This document shows, piece after piece, positions 37,124-46,472 of a stretch of DNA of 64,000 nt (its first letter is position 1; the number at the start of each line of letters is the position of its first letter). The DNA is taken from assembly GCF_026241895.1 (NCBI RefSeq), contig NZ_JAPJIV010000001.1:62001-126000 (forward strand), read 5' to 3'. The notes beneath the pieces are model-generated. The model was not told the origin of the DNA, did no database searches, and saw only the letters and a program-made list of their open reading frames with translations. A program made the position numbers and the translations under genes. This DNA is from Pseudomonas sp. RIT-562 (lineage in GTDB: Bacteria > Pseudomonadota > Gammaproteobacteria > Pseudomonadales > Pseudomonadaceae).

Positions 37124-37876
37124 ATGCGCTGTCAACCACGTTACGATGGTCCGGTTTACATCTGGTTAAAAAACAAACAGTCGTGTTTGCTATGCCAGGA
37201 AGATGTCGAAGACACTGCGCCGATCTGCATGGCCTGTGAAACTGAGCTGCCATGGCTCGGCGAACAATGCCTGACCTGCGCCTTGCCTCTGCCCGCACCC
37301 GGCATGACCTGCGGTCAATGCCTGACGCACCCGCCGGCTTTCGAACAGGTCGCCGTGCCCTGGCTTTACGGTTTTCCGGTCGACGCGCTGATCACCCGTT
37401 TCAAACACAACGCGAAGTGGCCATATGGGCGCCTGCTCGGCGAACTTCTAGCGCAGTACCTGCAAAATCGCTTCGACGAGCACATGCCACGCCCCGATGC
37501 GCTGGTGCCGGTTCCCATGGCTACCCGACGCTTGCGCCAGCGGGGCTTTAATCAAGCCGCGATGCTGGCGAACTGGCTGAGTGAAATTCTGCAGATAGGG
37601 TGCGACGAGAAGCTGGTCCGGCGGGTTCAGGACACCAGTGCGCAACAGGATCTGAAGGCTGAGGCACGCAAAAAAAATCTGCGCAATGCCTTCGCCCTGG
37701 CACCGGATGCAACCGTCACAGGCCTGCACTTTGCTCTGGTGGACGACGTGCTGACCACCGGCGCCACGGCCCACGCCTTAGCTCGCCTGTTACTGAACGC
37801 AGGGGCTGCACGGGTCGACGTCTATTGTCTGGCGCGCACGCCAAAGCCTGGCGATACCACGTCTAAAACCCTGTAG
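37124..37876 (+). CDS. comF: ComF family phosphoribosyltransferase-like protein
   Basis: The 250-aa protein has N-terminal zinc-finger cysteine pairs (CLLC, CMAC, CLTC, CGQC) and a C-terminal phosphoribosyltransferase fold with the PRPP loop LVDDVLTTGATA. In naturally competent bacteria ComF assists DNA uptake after entry; in Pseudomonas its role is uncertain. AAGGAAG precedes the ATG, and the longer N-terminus begins MRCQPRYDGPVYIW. It is conserved beside bioB in pseudomonads. Confidence 0.9.
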   Translation: MRCQPRYDGPVYIWLKNKQSCLLCQEDVEDTAPICMACETELPWLGEQCLTCALPLPAPGMTCGQCLTHPPAFEQVAVPWLYGFPVDALITRFKHNAKWPYGRLLGELLAQYLQNRFDEHMPRPDALVPVPMATRRLRQRGFNQAAMLANWLSEILQIGCDEKLVRRVQDTSAQQDLKAEARKKNLRNAFALAPDATVTGLHFALVDDVLTTGATAHALARLLLNAGAARVDVYCLARTPKPGDTTSKTL

Positions 37877-37897
37877 GAGCAAGCCTTGCTCCCACAG
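37870..37897. repeat. Compact REP hairpin overlapping the comF stop
   Basis: CTGTAGGAGCAAGCCTTGCTCC is a short self-complementary REP unit. It begins inside the last codons of comF, so its insertion has shaped the end of that gene. Confidence 0.7.
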
Positions 37898-37989
37898 ATT
37901 CACTTCTGCATAGAGATCACCTTGGCTTGACTACCAGCCGCCAAGCCGCCAACTTCCTGCTCATCGTCACAGCCAAAAGCGCCCCCACC

Positions 37990-38754
37990 ATGTCCCTGCC
38001 AACCCTGTTGTCCCAGCACATCGTCCGCCGCCCGCAGCGCATCGCCCTGCTGCAACACATCGCCGAGCAGGGCTCGATCACCCGCGCGGCGAAAAGCGCC
38101 GGGCTGAGTTACAAGGCGGCCTGGGATGCTATCGATGAGCTGAACAACCTGGCGCAGCAGCCCTTGGTGGTACGTAGTGTTGGCGGCAAGGGTGGTGGCG
38201 GCGCCCGGCTATCCAGTGAGGGTGAGCGGGTGTTGCGCCTGTACCAGAAGCTACAGGTCCTCCAGGCTCAGGTGCTGGAAACCGCTGAAGAAGCCAGCGA
38301 CCTGGGCCTGCTCGGGCGCCTGATGCTCAGGACCAGCGCACGCAATCAGTTGCACGGCAAGGTGGTCGCGATCGAGACCCAGGGGCGTAATGATCGAGTT
38401 CGCCTGGAACTGGCCGCCGGCCTGGTGATCGACACGCAGATAACCCACGACAGCACCTTGCGCCTGGAACTGCAAATCGGCACCGAAGTAGTGGCGCTGA
38501 TCAAGGCCGGCTGGCTCGATTTGCTCGGCATGGATCATCAGCCGACAGCGGGCACCAACTGCCTGGAGGGCAGGATCGAAGAAATACTCGACGCCGAGGA
38601 CGGCCCGAGTGAAGTGCGCATCAGCCTCCCCAACGGCCAGACGTTGTGTGCGCTGGCCGAGCCGCTCCACCTGCAAACACTGGGCCTGGGCGTCGGCAAA
38701 CCGCTACAAGTGCAATTCGCACCTTCCAACGTACTCTTGGGTACACCGCTCTGA
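37990..38754 (+). CDS. modE: Molybdate-responsive regulator ModE
   Basis: The 254-aa protein has a winged helix-turn-helix N-terminus (GSITRAAKSAGLSYKAAWDAIDELNNL, then VGGKGGGGARLS) and two Mop molybdate-binding repeats (SARNQLHGKVVAIE and TNCLEGRIEEILDAEDG). It binds molybdate and represses molybdate uptake genes. No modABC transporter is next to it. I choose the ATG; an upstream TTG would add 21 residues unlike the family. Confidence 0.92.
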   Translation: MSLPTLLSQHIVRRPQRIALLQHIAEQGSITRAAKSAGLSYKAAWDAIDELNNLAQQPLVVRSVGGKGGGGARLSSEGERVLRLYQKLQVLQAQVLETAEEASDLGLLGRLMLRTSARNQLHGKVVAIETQGRNDRVRLELAAGLVIDTQITHDSTLRLELQIGTEVVALIKAGWLDLLGMDHQPTAGTNCLEGRIEEILDAEDGPSEVRISLPNGQTLCALAEPLHLQTLGLGVGKPLQVQFAPSNVLLGTPL

Positions 38755-38812
38755 AACATTAGCGTCATTAATGCTCTTTAAGGTGGCTGCAAAATCCTGC
38801 AGGGAGCCTGAT

Positions 38813-40714
38813 GTGAGCCTATTAGAAGAAAACCAGTCCACCGACCTCGAAAAAATGGTCGGCCTCAGCCGCCGTGGCTTCATCAGCGCCGGCGCCCTCT
38901 GCGGCGCGGCCATGTTCATGGGCGGTAGCCTGCTGAGCCGTAGCGTCCTGGCCGCCAGTGTCAGCGCGGGCACCAGCAAGCTGCTGGGTTTCGACAGCAT
39001 TCCCGCCGCGACCAACGACGCCATCAGCCTGCCGCCGGGCTACCGGTCTTCGGTGTTGATCAGCTGGGGGCAGCCGTTGCACAAGGACGGTCCAGCTTTC
39101 GATCCGAGCGGCAACGGCACCGCCGAGCAGCAGGAACTGCAGTTCGGGGACAACAACGACGGCATGAGCCTGTTCGAGTTTGCGGGTGAAAAAGACCGTG
39201 CGCTGATGGCGATCAACAACGAATACACCAACTATCGCTACCTCTACCCCCACGGCGGCATGCCGCAATCGGCCGCCGACGTGCACAAGGCCCTGGCCTG
39301 TGAGGGCGTGTCGGTGATCGAAGTGCAACGCAAGGGCGGCCAATGGCACTTCGTCCAGGGCTCGCGCTACAACCGTCGCATTCATGGCAACGCGCCCATC
39401 GACCTGAGCGGTCCCGCAGCTGGCCACGCCCTGATGAAAACCAGCGCAGACCCCCAAGGCAAACATGTCCTCGGTACTTTCCAGAACTGCGCCAATGGCA
39501 AGACGCCCTGGGGCACTTACCTGACGTGCGAGGAAAACTTCACCGACTGCTTTGGCAGCAGCGACGCCGGGCAAGTATTCGATGCGGCGCAAAAACGCTA
39601 CGGCGTGGTGGCCACCAGCAAGGAAATCAATTGGCATCCCCACGATCCGCGCTTCGACATGGCAAAAAATCCCAACGAGCTCAACCGTCACGGCTGGGTG
39701 GTGGAGATCGACCCGTTTGATCCGAAGTCGACTCCGAAAAAGCGTACCGCCCTGGGCCGCTTCAAGCATGAAAACGCCGCACTGGCGGAAACTGCCGACG
39801 GCCATGCCGTGGTGTACATGGGCGATGACGAGCGCGGTGAGTTCATCTACAAGTTCGTCAGCCGCGACAAGATCAATCATGCCAATGCCAAGGCCAACCG
39901 CGACCTGCTGGATCACGGCACCTTGTACGTCGCGCGTTTCGACTCCGGCGACAGCAATCCTGATCATCCCAAAGGTCATGGCGAGTGGATCGAGCTGACC
40001 CACGGCAAGAACGGCATCGACGCCGGTAGCGGTTTTGCCGACCAGGCCGAAGTGCTGATCCACGCCCGCCTCGCCGCCAGTGTGGTGCACGCCACCCGCA
40101 TGGACCGGCCGGAGTGGATTGTCGTCAGTCCCAAGGACGGCCAGGTCTACTGCACCCTGACCAACAACGCCAAGCGTGGCGAAGACGGCCAGCCGGTGGG
40201 CGGGCCTAACCCGCGGGAAAAGAATGTGTACGGGCAGATCCTGCGCTGGCGTACCGATCGGGATGATCACGGCTCGAAAAGTTTCGCCTGGGATCTGTTC
40301 GTCGTCGCCGGCAACCCCGGCGTTCATGGCGGTACGCCAAAGGGTGGTTCGTCGAACATCACGCCGCAAAACATGTTCAACAGTCCGGACGGCTTGGGAT
40401 TCGACGATGCCGGCAGGTTGTGGATACTCACCGACGGCGATTCGAGCAATGCCGGTGACTTCGACGGCATGGGCAATAACCAGATGCTCTGTGCCGACCC
40501 GGTGACCGGCGAAATCCGCCGGTTCATGGTTGGCCCGGTCGGCTGTGAGGTAACTGGGATCAGCTTCTCGCCGGACCATAAAACCCTGTTTGTCGGAATC
40601 CAGCATCCGGGGGAAAACGGCGGATCGACCTTCCCTGAGCATCTGCCGAACGGTAAGCCGCGCTCTTCAGTGATGGCTATCAGCCGGGAAGATGGCGGAG
40701 TCGTTGGCGCCTGA
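38813..40714 (+). CDS. PhoX-type (DUF839) phosphatase, Tat-exported
   Basis: The 633-aa protein starts at a GTG 6 bases after AGGGAG. It carries a twin-arginine signal (LSRRGFISAGALCGAAMFMGG, cleavage after SVLAA). The rest matches the PhoX/DUF839 propeller: GNNDGMSLF, ALMAINNEYTNYRYLYPHGG, GTYLTCEENFTDCFG, KEINWHPHDPRFD. PhoX enzymes are calcium-iron alkaline phosphatases of the periplasm, acting on phosphomonoesters. Related DUF839 proteins exist whose substrates are unknown, so the exact activity is not certain. No Pho box was recognised upstream. Confidence 0.85.
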   Translation: MSLLEENQSTDLEKMVGLSRRGFISAGALCGAAMFMGGSLLSRSVLAASVSAGTSKLLGFDSIPAATNDAISLPPGYRSSVLISWGQPLHKDGPAFDPSGNGTAEQQELQFGDNNDGMSLFEFAGEKDRALMAINNEYTNYRYLYPHGGMPQSAADVHKALACEGVSVIEVQRKGGQWHFVQGSRYNRRIHGNAPIDLSGPAAGHALMKTSADPQGKHVLGTFQNCANGKTPWGTYLTCEENFTDCFGSSDAGQVFDAAQKRYGVVATSKEINWHPHDPRFDMAKNPNELNRHGWVVEIDPFDPKSTPKKRTALGRFKHENAALAETADGHAVVYMGDDERGEFIYKFVSRDKINHANAKANRDLLDHGTLYVARFDSGDSNPDHPKGHGEWIELTHGKNGIDAGSGFADQAEVLIHARLAASVVHATRMDRPEWIVVSPKDGQVYCTLTNNAKRGEDGQPVGGPNPREKNVYGQILRWRTDRDDHGSKSFAWDLFVVAGNPGVHGGTPKGGSSNITPQNMFNSPDGLGFDDAGRLWILTDGDSSNAGDFDGMGNNQMLCADPVTGEIRRFMVGPVGCEVTGISFSPDHKTLFVGIQHPGENGGSTFPEHLPNGKPRSSVMAISREDGGVVGA

Positions 40715-40715
40715 T

Positions 40716-40823
40716 ACGCCTTCATCGACGGAAAAGCTTCGCGGGCAAGCCCGCTCCCACAGGGTTGTCGCCGATTTAATAATGGCGCATAGACCTGTGG
40801 GAGCAGGCTTGCCCGCGAAGGCG
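40716..40823. repeat. Paired REP element
   Basis: Outer arms ACGCCTTC/GAAGGCGT and inner REP cores (GCGGGCAAGCCCGCTCCCAC and a GTGGGAGCAGGCTTGCCCGC copy) form a 108-base nested palindrome between the phosphatase and srkA genes. Confidence 0.9.
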
Positions 40824-40896
40824 TCCGCCCAGACAACACACATCTGCGCTACCATGCTTGGCCGGACGCGGCAGCCTGCTGCGCGCAGGAGTCAGC

Positions 40897-41871
40897 ATGG
40901 CCCACCCGTTTGCAACCCTCACCCCAGATCTTGTGCTCGATGCCGTTGAAAGCATCGGTTTCCTCAGCGACGCCCGCATCCTGGCCCTCAATAGCTACGA
41001 GAACCGTGTCTATCAAGTCGGCATCGAAGACAGTGAACCACTGATCGCCAAGTTCTACCGCCCAAAGCGCTGGACCAACGAAGCGATCCTTGAAGAGCAC
41101 CAGTTCACCTTCGAACTCGCCGAATGCGATGTGCCCGTAGTCGCGCCGATGATCCACAACGGCGCCAGCCTGCACGAGCACAACGGTTTCCGTTTCACCC
41201 TGTTCCCGCGCCGTGGTGGCCGCGCGCCCGAGCCAGGCAATCTCGACCAGCTGTATCGCCTGGGCCAATTGCTCGGACGCCTGCACGCCGTGGGCGCGAC
41301 CAAACCTTTTGAACATCGCGAAGCGCTGGGCGTACAGAACTTCGGTCATGCCTCGCTGACAACCTTGCTCGAAGGCAATTTCATCCCTAAAAGCCTGCTG
41401 CCCGCCTACGAGTCAGTCGCCCGCGACCTGCTCAAGCGAGTCGAAGAGGTCTACAAGGCCACTCCCCACCAGAACATCCGCATGCACGGGGATTGTCATC
41501 CGGGCAACATGATGTGTCGGGATGAAATGTTTCATATCGTCGACCTCGACGATTGCCGCATGGGCCCTGCGGTACAGGACATCTGGATGATGCTCGCAGG
41601 CGATCGCCAGGAATGCCTCGGCCAGTTGTCAGAGCTGATGGACGGCTACAACGAATTCCACGACTTCGACCCGCGGGAGCTGGCGCTGATCGAACCGCTG
41701 CGCGCGTTGCGCCTGATGCACTACAGCGCCTGGCTGGCCCGACGCTGGGATGACCCGGCGTTCCCTCACAGTTTTCCGTGGTTCGGCACGGAGCGGTACT
41801 GGGGCGATCAGGTGCTGGCGCTGCGTGAGCAACTGGCGGCGCTCAACGAAGAACCGCTGAAACTTTTTTAA
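40897..41871 (+). CDS. srkA: Stress response serine/threonine kinase SrkA (YihE)
   Basis: The 324-aa protein is of the aminoglycoside-phosphotransferase-like kinase fold. It has the nucleotide site around YENRVYQVGIEDSEPLIAKFYRP, the catalytic HGDCHPGNMM and the metal-binding HIVDLDDCRMG. SrkA phosphorylates proteins and counters stress-induced death, including MazF effects, in E. coli. AGGAG precedes the ATG by 5 bases. It is a single-gene unit ending at a long hairpin repeat. Confidence 0.92.
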   Translation: MAHPFATLTPDLVLDAVESIGFLSDARILALNSYENRVYQVGIEDSEPLIAKFYRPKRWTNEAILEEHQFTFELAECDVPVVAPMIHNGASLHEHNGFRFTLFPRRGGRAPEPGNLDQLYRLGQLLGRLHAVGATKPFEHREALGVQNFGHASLTTLLEGNFIPKSLLPAYESVARDLLKRVEEVYKATPHQNIRMHGDCHPGNMMCRDEMFHIVDLDDCRMGPAVQDIWMMLAGDRQECLGQLSELMDGYNEFHDFDPRELALIEPLRALRLMHYSAWLARRWDDPAFPHSFPWFGTERYWGDQVLALREQLAALNEEPLKLF

Positions 41872-41881
41872 TTCAAGATCA

Positions 41882-41957
41882 AAAGATCGCAGCCTGCGGC
41901 AGCTCCCACATTGGAATGCGTTCCCACGCAGGAGCTGCCGCAGGCTGCGATCTTTTT
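41882..41957. repeat. Second-family palindromic repeat, also srkA terminator
   Basis: AAAGATCGCAGCCTGCGGCA with GCTCC and the inverse complement ending GATCTTTTT form a 25-bp stem over a 24-base centre. The same sequence recurs at 46437 and 57722. The T-run at its right end would terminate srkA. Confidence 0.85.
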
Positions 41958-42032
41958 GCTTTCTGACACGACACATCTATACAACCACCCTACAATCCCT
42001 TCTTTTGTTAGCTGCCTAAGCAAGGATTCTGC

Positions 42033-42920
42033 ATGCAAGCCGCCAACCCGCGCCGCGGGTACATCCTGGGCCTGAGTGCCTACATCATCTGGGGACTCTT
42101 CCCGCTCTACTTCAAAGCCATCGCCAGCGTCCCAGCCGTGGAGATCATCATCCACAGGGTGCTGTGGTCGGCACTGTTCGGCGCGATGTTGCTGATGGTC
42201 TGGAAGCACCCAGGCTGGTGGCGCGAATTGCGCGACAATCCAAAACGCCTGGCCATCCTCGCCCTCAGCGGCACCCTCATCGCCGCCAACTGGCTGACCT
42301 ACGTCTGGTCGGTGAACAACGGGCGCATGCTCGAGGCCAGCCTGGGTTACTACATCAACCCACTGGTAAACGTGCTGTTGGGCATGCTGATCCTCGGTGA
42401 ACGCTTGCGCCGCATGCAGTGGTTGGCGGTAGGTCTGGCGGCAGTCGGAGTGGCACAGCAGGTATGGCAAGTCGGCAGCCTGCCCTGGGTGTCGCTGGTG
42501 CTGGCATTGACCTTTGGCTTCTACGGCTTGATCCGCAAACAGGCACCGGTCAAAGCCCTACCGGGGCTGGTGGTCGAAACCTGGATGCTGGTGCCGATTG
42601 CAGTCGCATGGCTATTGTTCAATCCCGGTGCGAGCAGCGCCCAAGCACAGTTCTGGACCACCTCCGAAGCCTGGTGGCTGGTGGCTGCCGGCCCGGTGAC
42701 GCTGGTGCCCCTGGTATGTTTCAACGCGGCGGCGCGGCATTTGCCCTACACCACGCTGGGCTTTCTCCAGTACCTGGCGCCTACGCTGGTCTTGCTCCAG
42801 GCCGTGCTGTTATTCGGCGAGCATCTATCCTCCAGCACCTTGGTGGCTTTCATCTTCATCTGGGCGGGCCTGGCGGTTTACAGCGTCGATGCGGTGATAA
42901 GTCTGCGCCGACGCAGCTGA
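42033..42920 (+). CDS. rarD: RarD, EamA/DMT-family permease
   Basis: The 295-aa protein has about ten membrane helices and opens RRGYILGLSAYIIWGLFPLYFKAI, the RarD signature. It continues LSGTLIAANWLTYVWSVNNGRMLEASLGYYINPL, the first EamA repeat. RarD proteins are called chloramphenicol-sensitive proteins, but their natural substrate is unknown. AAGGA stands ahead of the ATG. It is a single-gene unit with a palindrome after its stop. Confidence 0.92.
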   Translation: MQAANPRRGYILGLSAYIIWGLFPLYFKAIASVPAVEIIIHRVLWSALFGAMLLMVWKHPGWWRELRDNPKRLAILALSGTLIAANWLTYVWSVNNGRMLEASLGYYINPLVNVLLGMLILGERLRRMQWLAVGLAAVGVAQQVWQVGSLPWVSLVLALTFGFYGLIRKQAPVKALPGLVVETWMLVPIAVAWLLFNPGASSAQAQFWTTSEAWWLVAAGPVTLVPLVCFNAAARHLPYTTLGFLQYLAPTLVLLQAVLLFGEHLSSSTLVAFIFIWAGLAVYSVDAVISLRRRS

Positions 42921-42940
42921 TCAAAAAACATACAAACCTC

Positions 42941-42967
42941 TGCAGGCCACGAATTTCGTGGCCTGCA
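42941..42967. terminator. Perfect 27-base palindrome after rarD
   Basis: TGCAGGCCACGAA and TTCGTGGCCTGCA are exact inverse complements around a single T. There is no T-run afterwards, so intrinsic termination would be weak; it could instead be a binding site near the DnaA boxes. Confidence 0.45.
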
Positions 42968-42983
42968 ACCATCTGCCCCAAGG

Positions 42984-43130
42984 TTATCCACAGCGTGATC
43001 CCCGGCGATTGTGCGCAAGTTATTGAAACTGCTGGTTTTTTGATCAACTGCTGGAGAAGCCCGGCCCCCGTGGGCTGGCGGGCTGTCTCTACAGGTTATC
43101 CACAGGCAGGTGCACGTTTAACTTGGATAA
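42984..43130. promoter_or_regulatory. Cluster of DnaA boxes
   Basis: TTATCCACA, the strict DnaA consensus, occurs at 42984-42992 and 43096-43104 on the plus strand. A 7-of-9 match, TTATCCAAG, lies on the minus strand at 43122-43130. All are within one noncoding gap of 215 bases between rarD and the gcvR-like gene. There is no dnaA or replication gene nearby, so this is not the usual oriC. Confidence 0.6.
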
Positions 43131-43135
43131 CCTTT

Positions 43136-43654
43136 TCAAGCCTCGCTGCGCAACACCAACTCCACCATCAAATCATCCGCCAGGGTTTCCAGGCGCGACT
43201 GCAACACATCCAGTGACAGCGTCAGCGGCACCGCAAGAATCGCTTCGGCGTGGAACAGTGGTTCGCTGCTCATCGGTGCGGGACGCACTTCGGTCACCAG
43301 CCGTTCGAGATTCACCCCCTGCTCACTGAGCAGGCGAGTGATATCGCGCACGATGCCCGGCCGATCATTGCCCACCAGTTCCATGGCAATCGGCTTCCAG
43401 GTGCAGGACTGCTCAATGCCACTCTCGGCGATCAGCACCCGTATCCCGTGGGCGGATAAGGCTTGCAGCGCATCCACCAGCTCGTCATAGGCTTCGGCCG
43501 GCACTCCCACCCGCAGAATGCCGGCGAATTGCCCGGCCATCCGCGACATTCGGCTTTCCAGCCAGTTGCCGCCGTGCTCGGCAATGCACTGGGCGATGCG
43601 CTCGACCTGCCCAGGCTTGTCCGGAGCGAAAACTGTGAGTACGAGGTGGTCCAT
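43136..43654 (-). CDS. GcvR-like ACT-domain regulator
   Basis: The 172-aa protein has two ACT domains: MDHLVLTVFAPDKPGQVERIAQCIAEHGGNWLES and later WKPIAMELVGNDRPGIVRDITRLLSEQGVNLERL. This is the glycine cleavage system repressor (GcvR) layout, in which the protein binds glycine and controls GcvA. In Pseudomonas the family is often used differently, so the target is not certain. AAAGAGG precedes the ATG. The DnaA-box gap lies just beyond its stop. Confidence 0.85.
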   Translation of the reverse strand: MDHLVLTVFAPDKPGQVERIAQCIAEHGGNWLESRMSRMAGQFAGILRVGVPAEAYDELVDALQALSAHGIRVLIAESGIEQSCTWKPIAMELVGNDRPGIVRDITRLLSEQGVNLERLVTEVRPAPMSSEPLFHAEAILAVPLTLSLDVLQSRLETLADDLMVELVLRSEA

Positions 43655-43723
43655 GGCGCAGCCCTCTTTTGTTATGGAAAGGCAAGTATAGGCAAGGGTT
43701 GGTACTGCGTTGACTAGCCGACG

Positions 43724-43790
43724 CCATCGCGAGCAGGCTCACTCCTACACCGATCGCGCTACGCCTGTGAGAGTGAGCCTGCTCGCGATT
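43724..43790. repeat. Paired REP element
   Basis: CCATCGCGAGCAGGCTCACT and its near inverse GTGAGCCTGCTCGCGATTGG flank about 25 bases. It lies upstream of malate synthase. Confidence 0.85.
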
Positions 43791-44188
43791 GGATCACCTC
43801 TGTGGATCCTGCGAACCACAAATCGTGTACAACTTTTTATATTTAACTGGAACAATCCATCACTTTTTTGAGAACATCCCGTTCCCCGACGCGACCGCAA
43901 TGCGTCATGGGGTCGCAGAACGACGTAATTAGTCTAATTTTCACAACCGCAATTCATCATGTAGTATGCCGCAGCGCGCACTACATAACGTTGGATCGAT
44001 GTCTGCCAAGGCGCAGTCGCAACCCCTGAAAGCCCTGTCAGCAAGGCCTCAAGCCGTTGATTGGACCAACCCCAGCCGCCCGCAAGGGCATGTACTGGCG
44101 CCAGGGTTTGTGGTTTAAATGGCCAGAGGCTTCATTGTCATAATTGAAGAGCTGAAAAGCGAAATAGCTGAGCAGAGTGAGGCAAGCA
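43791..44188. other. Leader and promoter region of glcB
   Basis: No full-size gene is present in these 400 bases. An AT-rich zone (43818-43960) is likely to hold the promoter. A 25-codon frame at 44119-44196, [20 protein letters not shown] with END SND, overlaps the start of glcB by 8 bases. It lacks a strong ribosome site and may be a leader peptide or chance. A CTTCA/TGAAG inverted repeat surrounds 44131-44150. Confidence 0.35.
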
Positions 44189-46366
44189 ATGACTGAACAC
44201 GTTCAAGTCGGTGGCCTGCAGGTCGCCAAAGTCCTGTTCGACTTCGTGAACAACGAAGCCATTCCCGGTACCGGCCTCACCGCCGATAAGTTCTGGGCCG
44301 GTGCCGACAAGGTCATTCATGACCTGGCGCCGAAGAACAAAGCCCTACTCGCCAAACGCGATGATTTCCAGGCTCGTATCGATGGCTGGCACCAATCCCG
44401 TGCCGGTCAACCACACGACGCCGTGGCTTATAAAGCCTTCTTGCAAGACATCGGTTATCTGCTGCCAGAAGCGGCCGATTTCCAGGCAACGACGCAAAAC
44501 GTCGATGACGAAATCGCCCGCATGGCCGGCCCGCAGCTCGTGGTGCCGGTGATGAATGCGCGCTTCGCGCTCAATGCCTCGAACGCCCGCTGGGGTTCGC
44601 TGTACGACGCGCTGTATGGCACTGATGCCATTAGCGAAGCCGACGGCGCAGACAAAGGCAAAGGCTACAACAAGGTCCGCGGCGACAAGGTCATTGCCTT
44701 CGCCCGTGCTTTCCTCGACGAAGCGGCACCTCTGGCTGCCGGCTCCCACGTCGACTCCACCGGCTACAAGATTGTCGACGGCAAACTGGTGGTCGCCCTC
44801 AAAGGTGGCAGCAACTCCGGTCTGCGCGACGACGCCCAGTTGATCGGCTTCCACGGCGATGCTGCGGCACCTACCGCGATCCTGCTGAAGAACAACGGCC
44901 TGCATTTCGAGATCCAGGTCGACGCCAGCACCCCGGTCGGCCAGACCGACGCTGCCGGCATCAAAGACATTCTGATGGAAGCCGCGCTGACCACCATCAT
45001 GGACTGCGAAGACTCCGTCGCCGCTGTCGATGCCGATGACAAAGTGGTGATCTACCGCAACTGGCTTGGCCTGATGAAGGGCGACCTGTCGGAAGAGGTT
45101 TCCAAGGGCGGCAAGACGTTCACCCGCACCATGAACGCCGACCGCACCTACACCGGCGTCGACGGCAAGGAACTGAGCCTGCATGGCCGCTCGCTGTTGT
45201 TCGTGCGCAACGTTGGCCACTTGATGACCATCGACGCCATCCTCGACAAGGACGGCAACGAAGTACCGGAAGGCATTCTCGACGGTCTGGTGACCTGCCT
45301 GGCCGCCATCCACAGCCTCAACGGCAACAACTCACGCAAGAACAGCCGTACCGGTTCGGTCTATATCGTGAAGCCGAAGATGCACGGCCCGGAAGAAGCC
45401 GCATTCACTAACGAGCTGTTCGGTCGCATCGAAGACGTGCTGGGCCTGCCGCGCAACACTCTGAAAGTCGGCATCATGGACGAGGAGCGCCGCACCACGG
45501 TTAACCTCAAGGCCTGCATCCAGGCGGCTGCCGAGCGCGTGGTGTTCATCAACACCGGCTTCCTCGACCGCACGGGTGATGAAATCCACACTTCCATGGA
45601 GGCCGGCCCGATGGTGCGCAAGGCCGACATGAAAGCGCAGAAGTGGATCGGCGCCTATGAGAACTGGAACGTCGATATCGGCTTGAGCACCGGCCTGCAA
45701 GGTCGTGCGCAAATCGGTAAAGGCATGTGGGCAATGCCCGACCTGATGGCGGCGATGCTTGAACAGAAAGTCGCTCACCCGCTGGCCGGCGCAAACACTG
45801 CCTGGGTACCGTCGCCAACTGCAGCTGCGTTGCACGCATTGCACTACCACAAGGTCGACGTGTTCGCCCGCCAGGCCGAACTGGCCAAGCGTGCGCGCGC
45901 CTCGGTAGACGACATCCTGACCATTCCGCTGGCAGTAAACCCGAGCTGGACTGCAGAGCAGATCAAGAACGAACTGGACAACAACGCCCAGGGCATTCTC
46001 GGTTACGTGGTGCGCTGGATCGACCAGGGCGTAGGCTGTTCGAAGGTACCGGACATCAATGATGTCGGCCTGATGGAAGACCGTGCAACGCTGCGTATCT
46101 CCAGCCAGCACATCGCCAACTGGCTGCGCCACGGTATCGTTACCGAAGAGCAAGTGCTGGAAAGCCTCAAGCGCATGGCGCCCGTGGTTGACCGTCAGAA
46201 CGCCAACGACCCGCTGTACCGCCCACTGGCACCAAACTTTGACAGCAACATCGCCTTCCAGGCGGCGGTCGAACTGGTGGTGGAAGGTACCAAGCAACCG
46301 AACGGTTACACCGAGCCGGTGTTGCATCGTCGTCGCCGTGAGTTCAAGGCTGCGAATGGCATTTGA
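44189..46366 (+). CDS. glcB: Malate synthase G
   Basis: The 725-aa enzyme condenses glyoxylate with acetyl-CoA to malate, completing the glyoxylate shunt needed for growth on acetate and fatty acids. Family blocks [31 protein letters not shown] and [15 protein letters not shown] (with the metal and CoA contacts) are present. GAGG stands 6 bases before the ATG. A strong terminator follows. The gene is monocistronic, and its product works downstream of the beta-oxidation enzymes encoded at 24589-31761. Confidence 0.97.
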   Translation: MTEHVQVGGLQVAKVLFDFVNNEAIPGTGLTADKFWAGADKVIHDLAPKNKALLAKRDDFQARIDGWHQSRAGQPHDAVAYKAFLQDIGYLLPEAADFQATTQNVDDEIARMAGPQLVVPVMNARFALNASNARWGSLYDALYGTDAISEADGADKGKGYNKVRGDKVIAFARAFLDEAAPLAAGSHVDSTGYKIVDGKLVVALKGGSNSGLRDDAQLIGFHGDAAAPTAILLKNNGLHFEIQVDASTPVGQTDAAGIKDILMEAALTTIMDCEDSVAAVDADDKVVIYRNWLGLMKGDLSEEVSKGGKTFTRTMNADRTYTGVDGKELSLHGRSLLFVRNVGHLMTIDAILDKDGNEVPEGILDGLVTCLAAIHSLNGNNSRKNSRTGSVYIVKPKMHGPEEAAFTNELFGRIEDVLGLPRNTLKVGIMDEERRTTVNLKACIQAAAERVVFINTGFLDRTGDEIHTSMEAGPMVRKADMKAQKWIGAYENWNVDIGLSTGLQGRAQIGKGMWAMPDLMAAMLEQKVAHPLAGANTAWVPSPTAAALHALHYHKVDVFARQAELAKRARASVDDILTIPLAVNPSWTAEQIKNELDNNAQGILGYVVRWIDQGVGCSKVPDINDVGLMEDRATLRISSQHIANWLRHGIVTEEQVLESLKRMAPVVDRQNANDPLYRPLAPNFDSNIAFQAAVELVVEGTKQPNGYTEPVLHRRRREFKAANGI

Positions 46367-46385
46367 GTAATCGTTAGCGCTGAAC

Positions 46386-46421
46386 AAAAAAGGCCCTGAT
46401 CTGCGGATCAGGGCCTTTTTT
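46386..46421. terminator. Terminator of glcB
   Basis: A 16-bp stem AAAAAAGGCCCTGATC/GATCAGGGCCTTTTTT with loop TGCG and a T-run lies 19 bases past the glcB stop; it is symmetric and can serve both strands. Confidence 0.95.
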
Positions 46422-46436
46422 TGTTCGGGGAAGATC

Positions 46437-46470
46437 AAAAAGATCGCAGCCTTCGGCAGCTCCTACAGGT
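46437..46470. repeat. Single unit of the GATCGCAGCC repeat family
   Basis: AAAGATCGCAGCCTTCGGCA followed by GCTCCTACAGG is the same unit as half of the palindromes at 41882 and 57722; only one arm is here. Confidence 0.75.
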
Positions 46471-46472
46471 GA

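Noticed and set aside
38822..40642. 606-codon antisense frame opposite the PhoX-type gene
   Set aside because: No recognisable domain and complete overlap with a Tat-exported protein gene.
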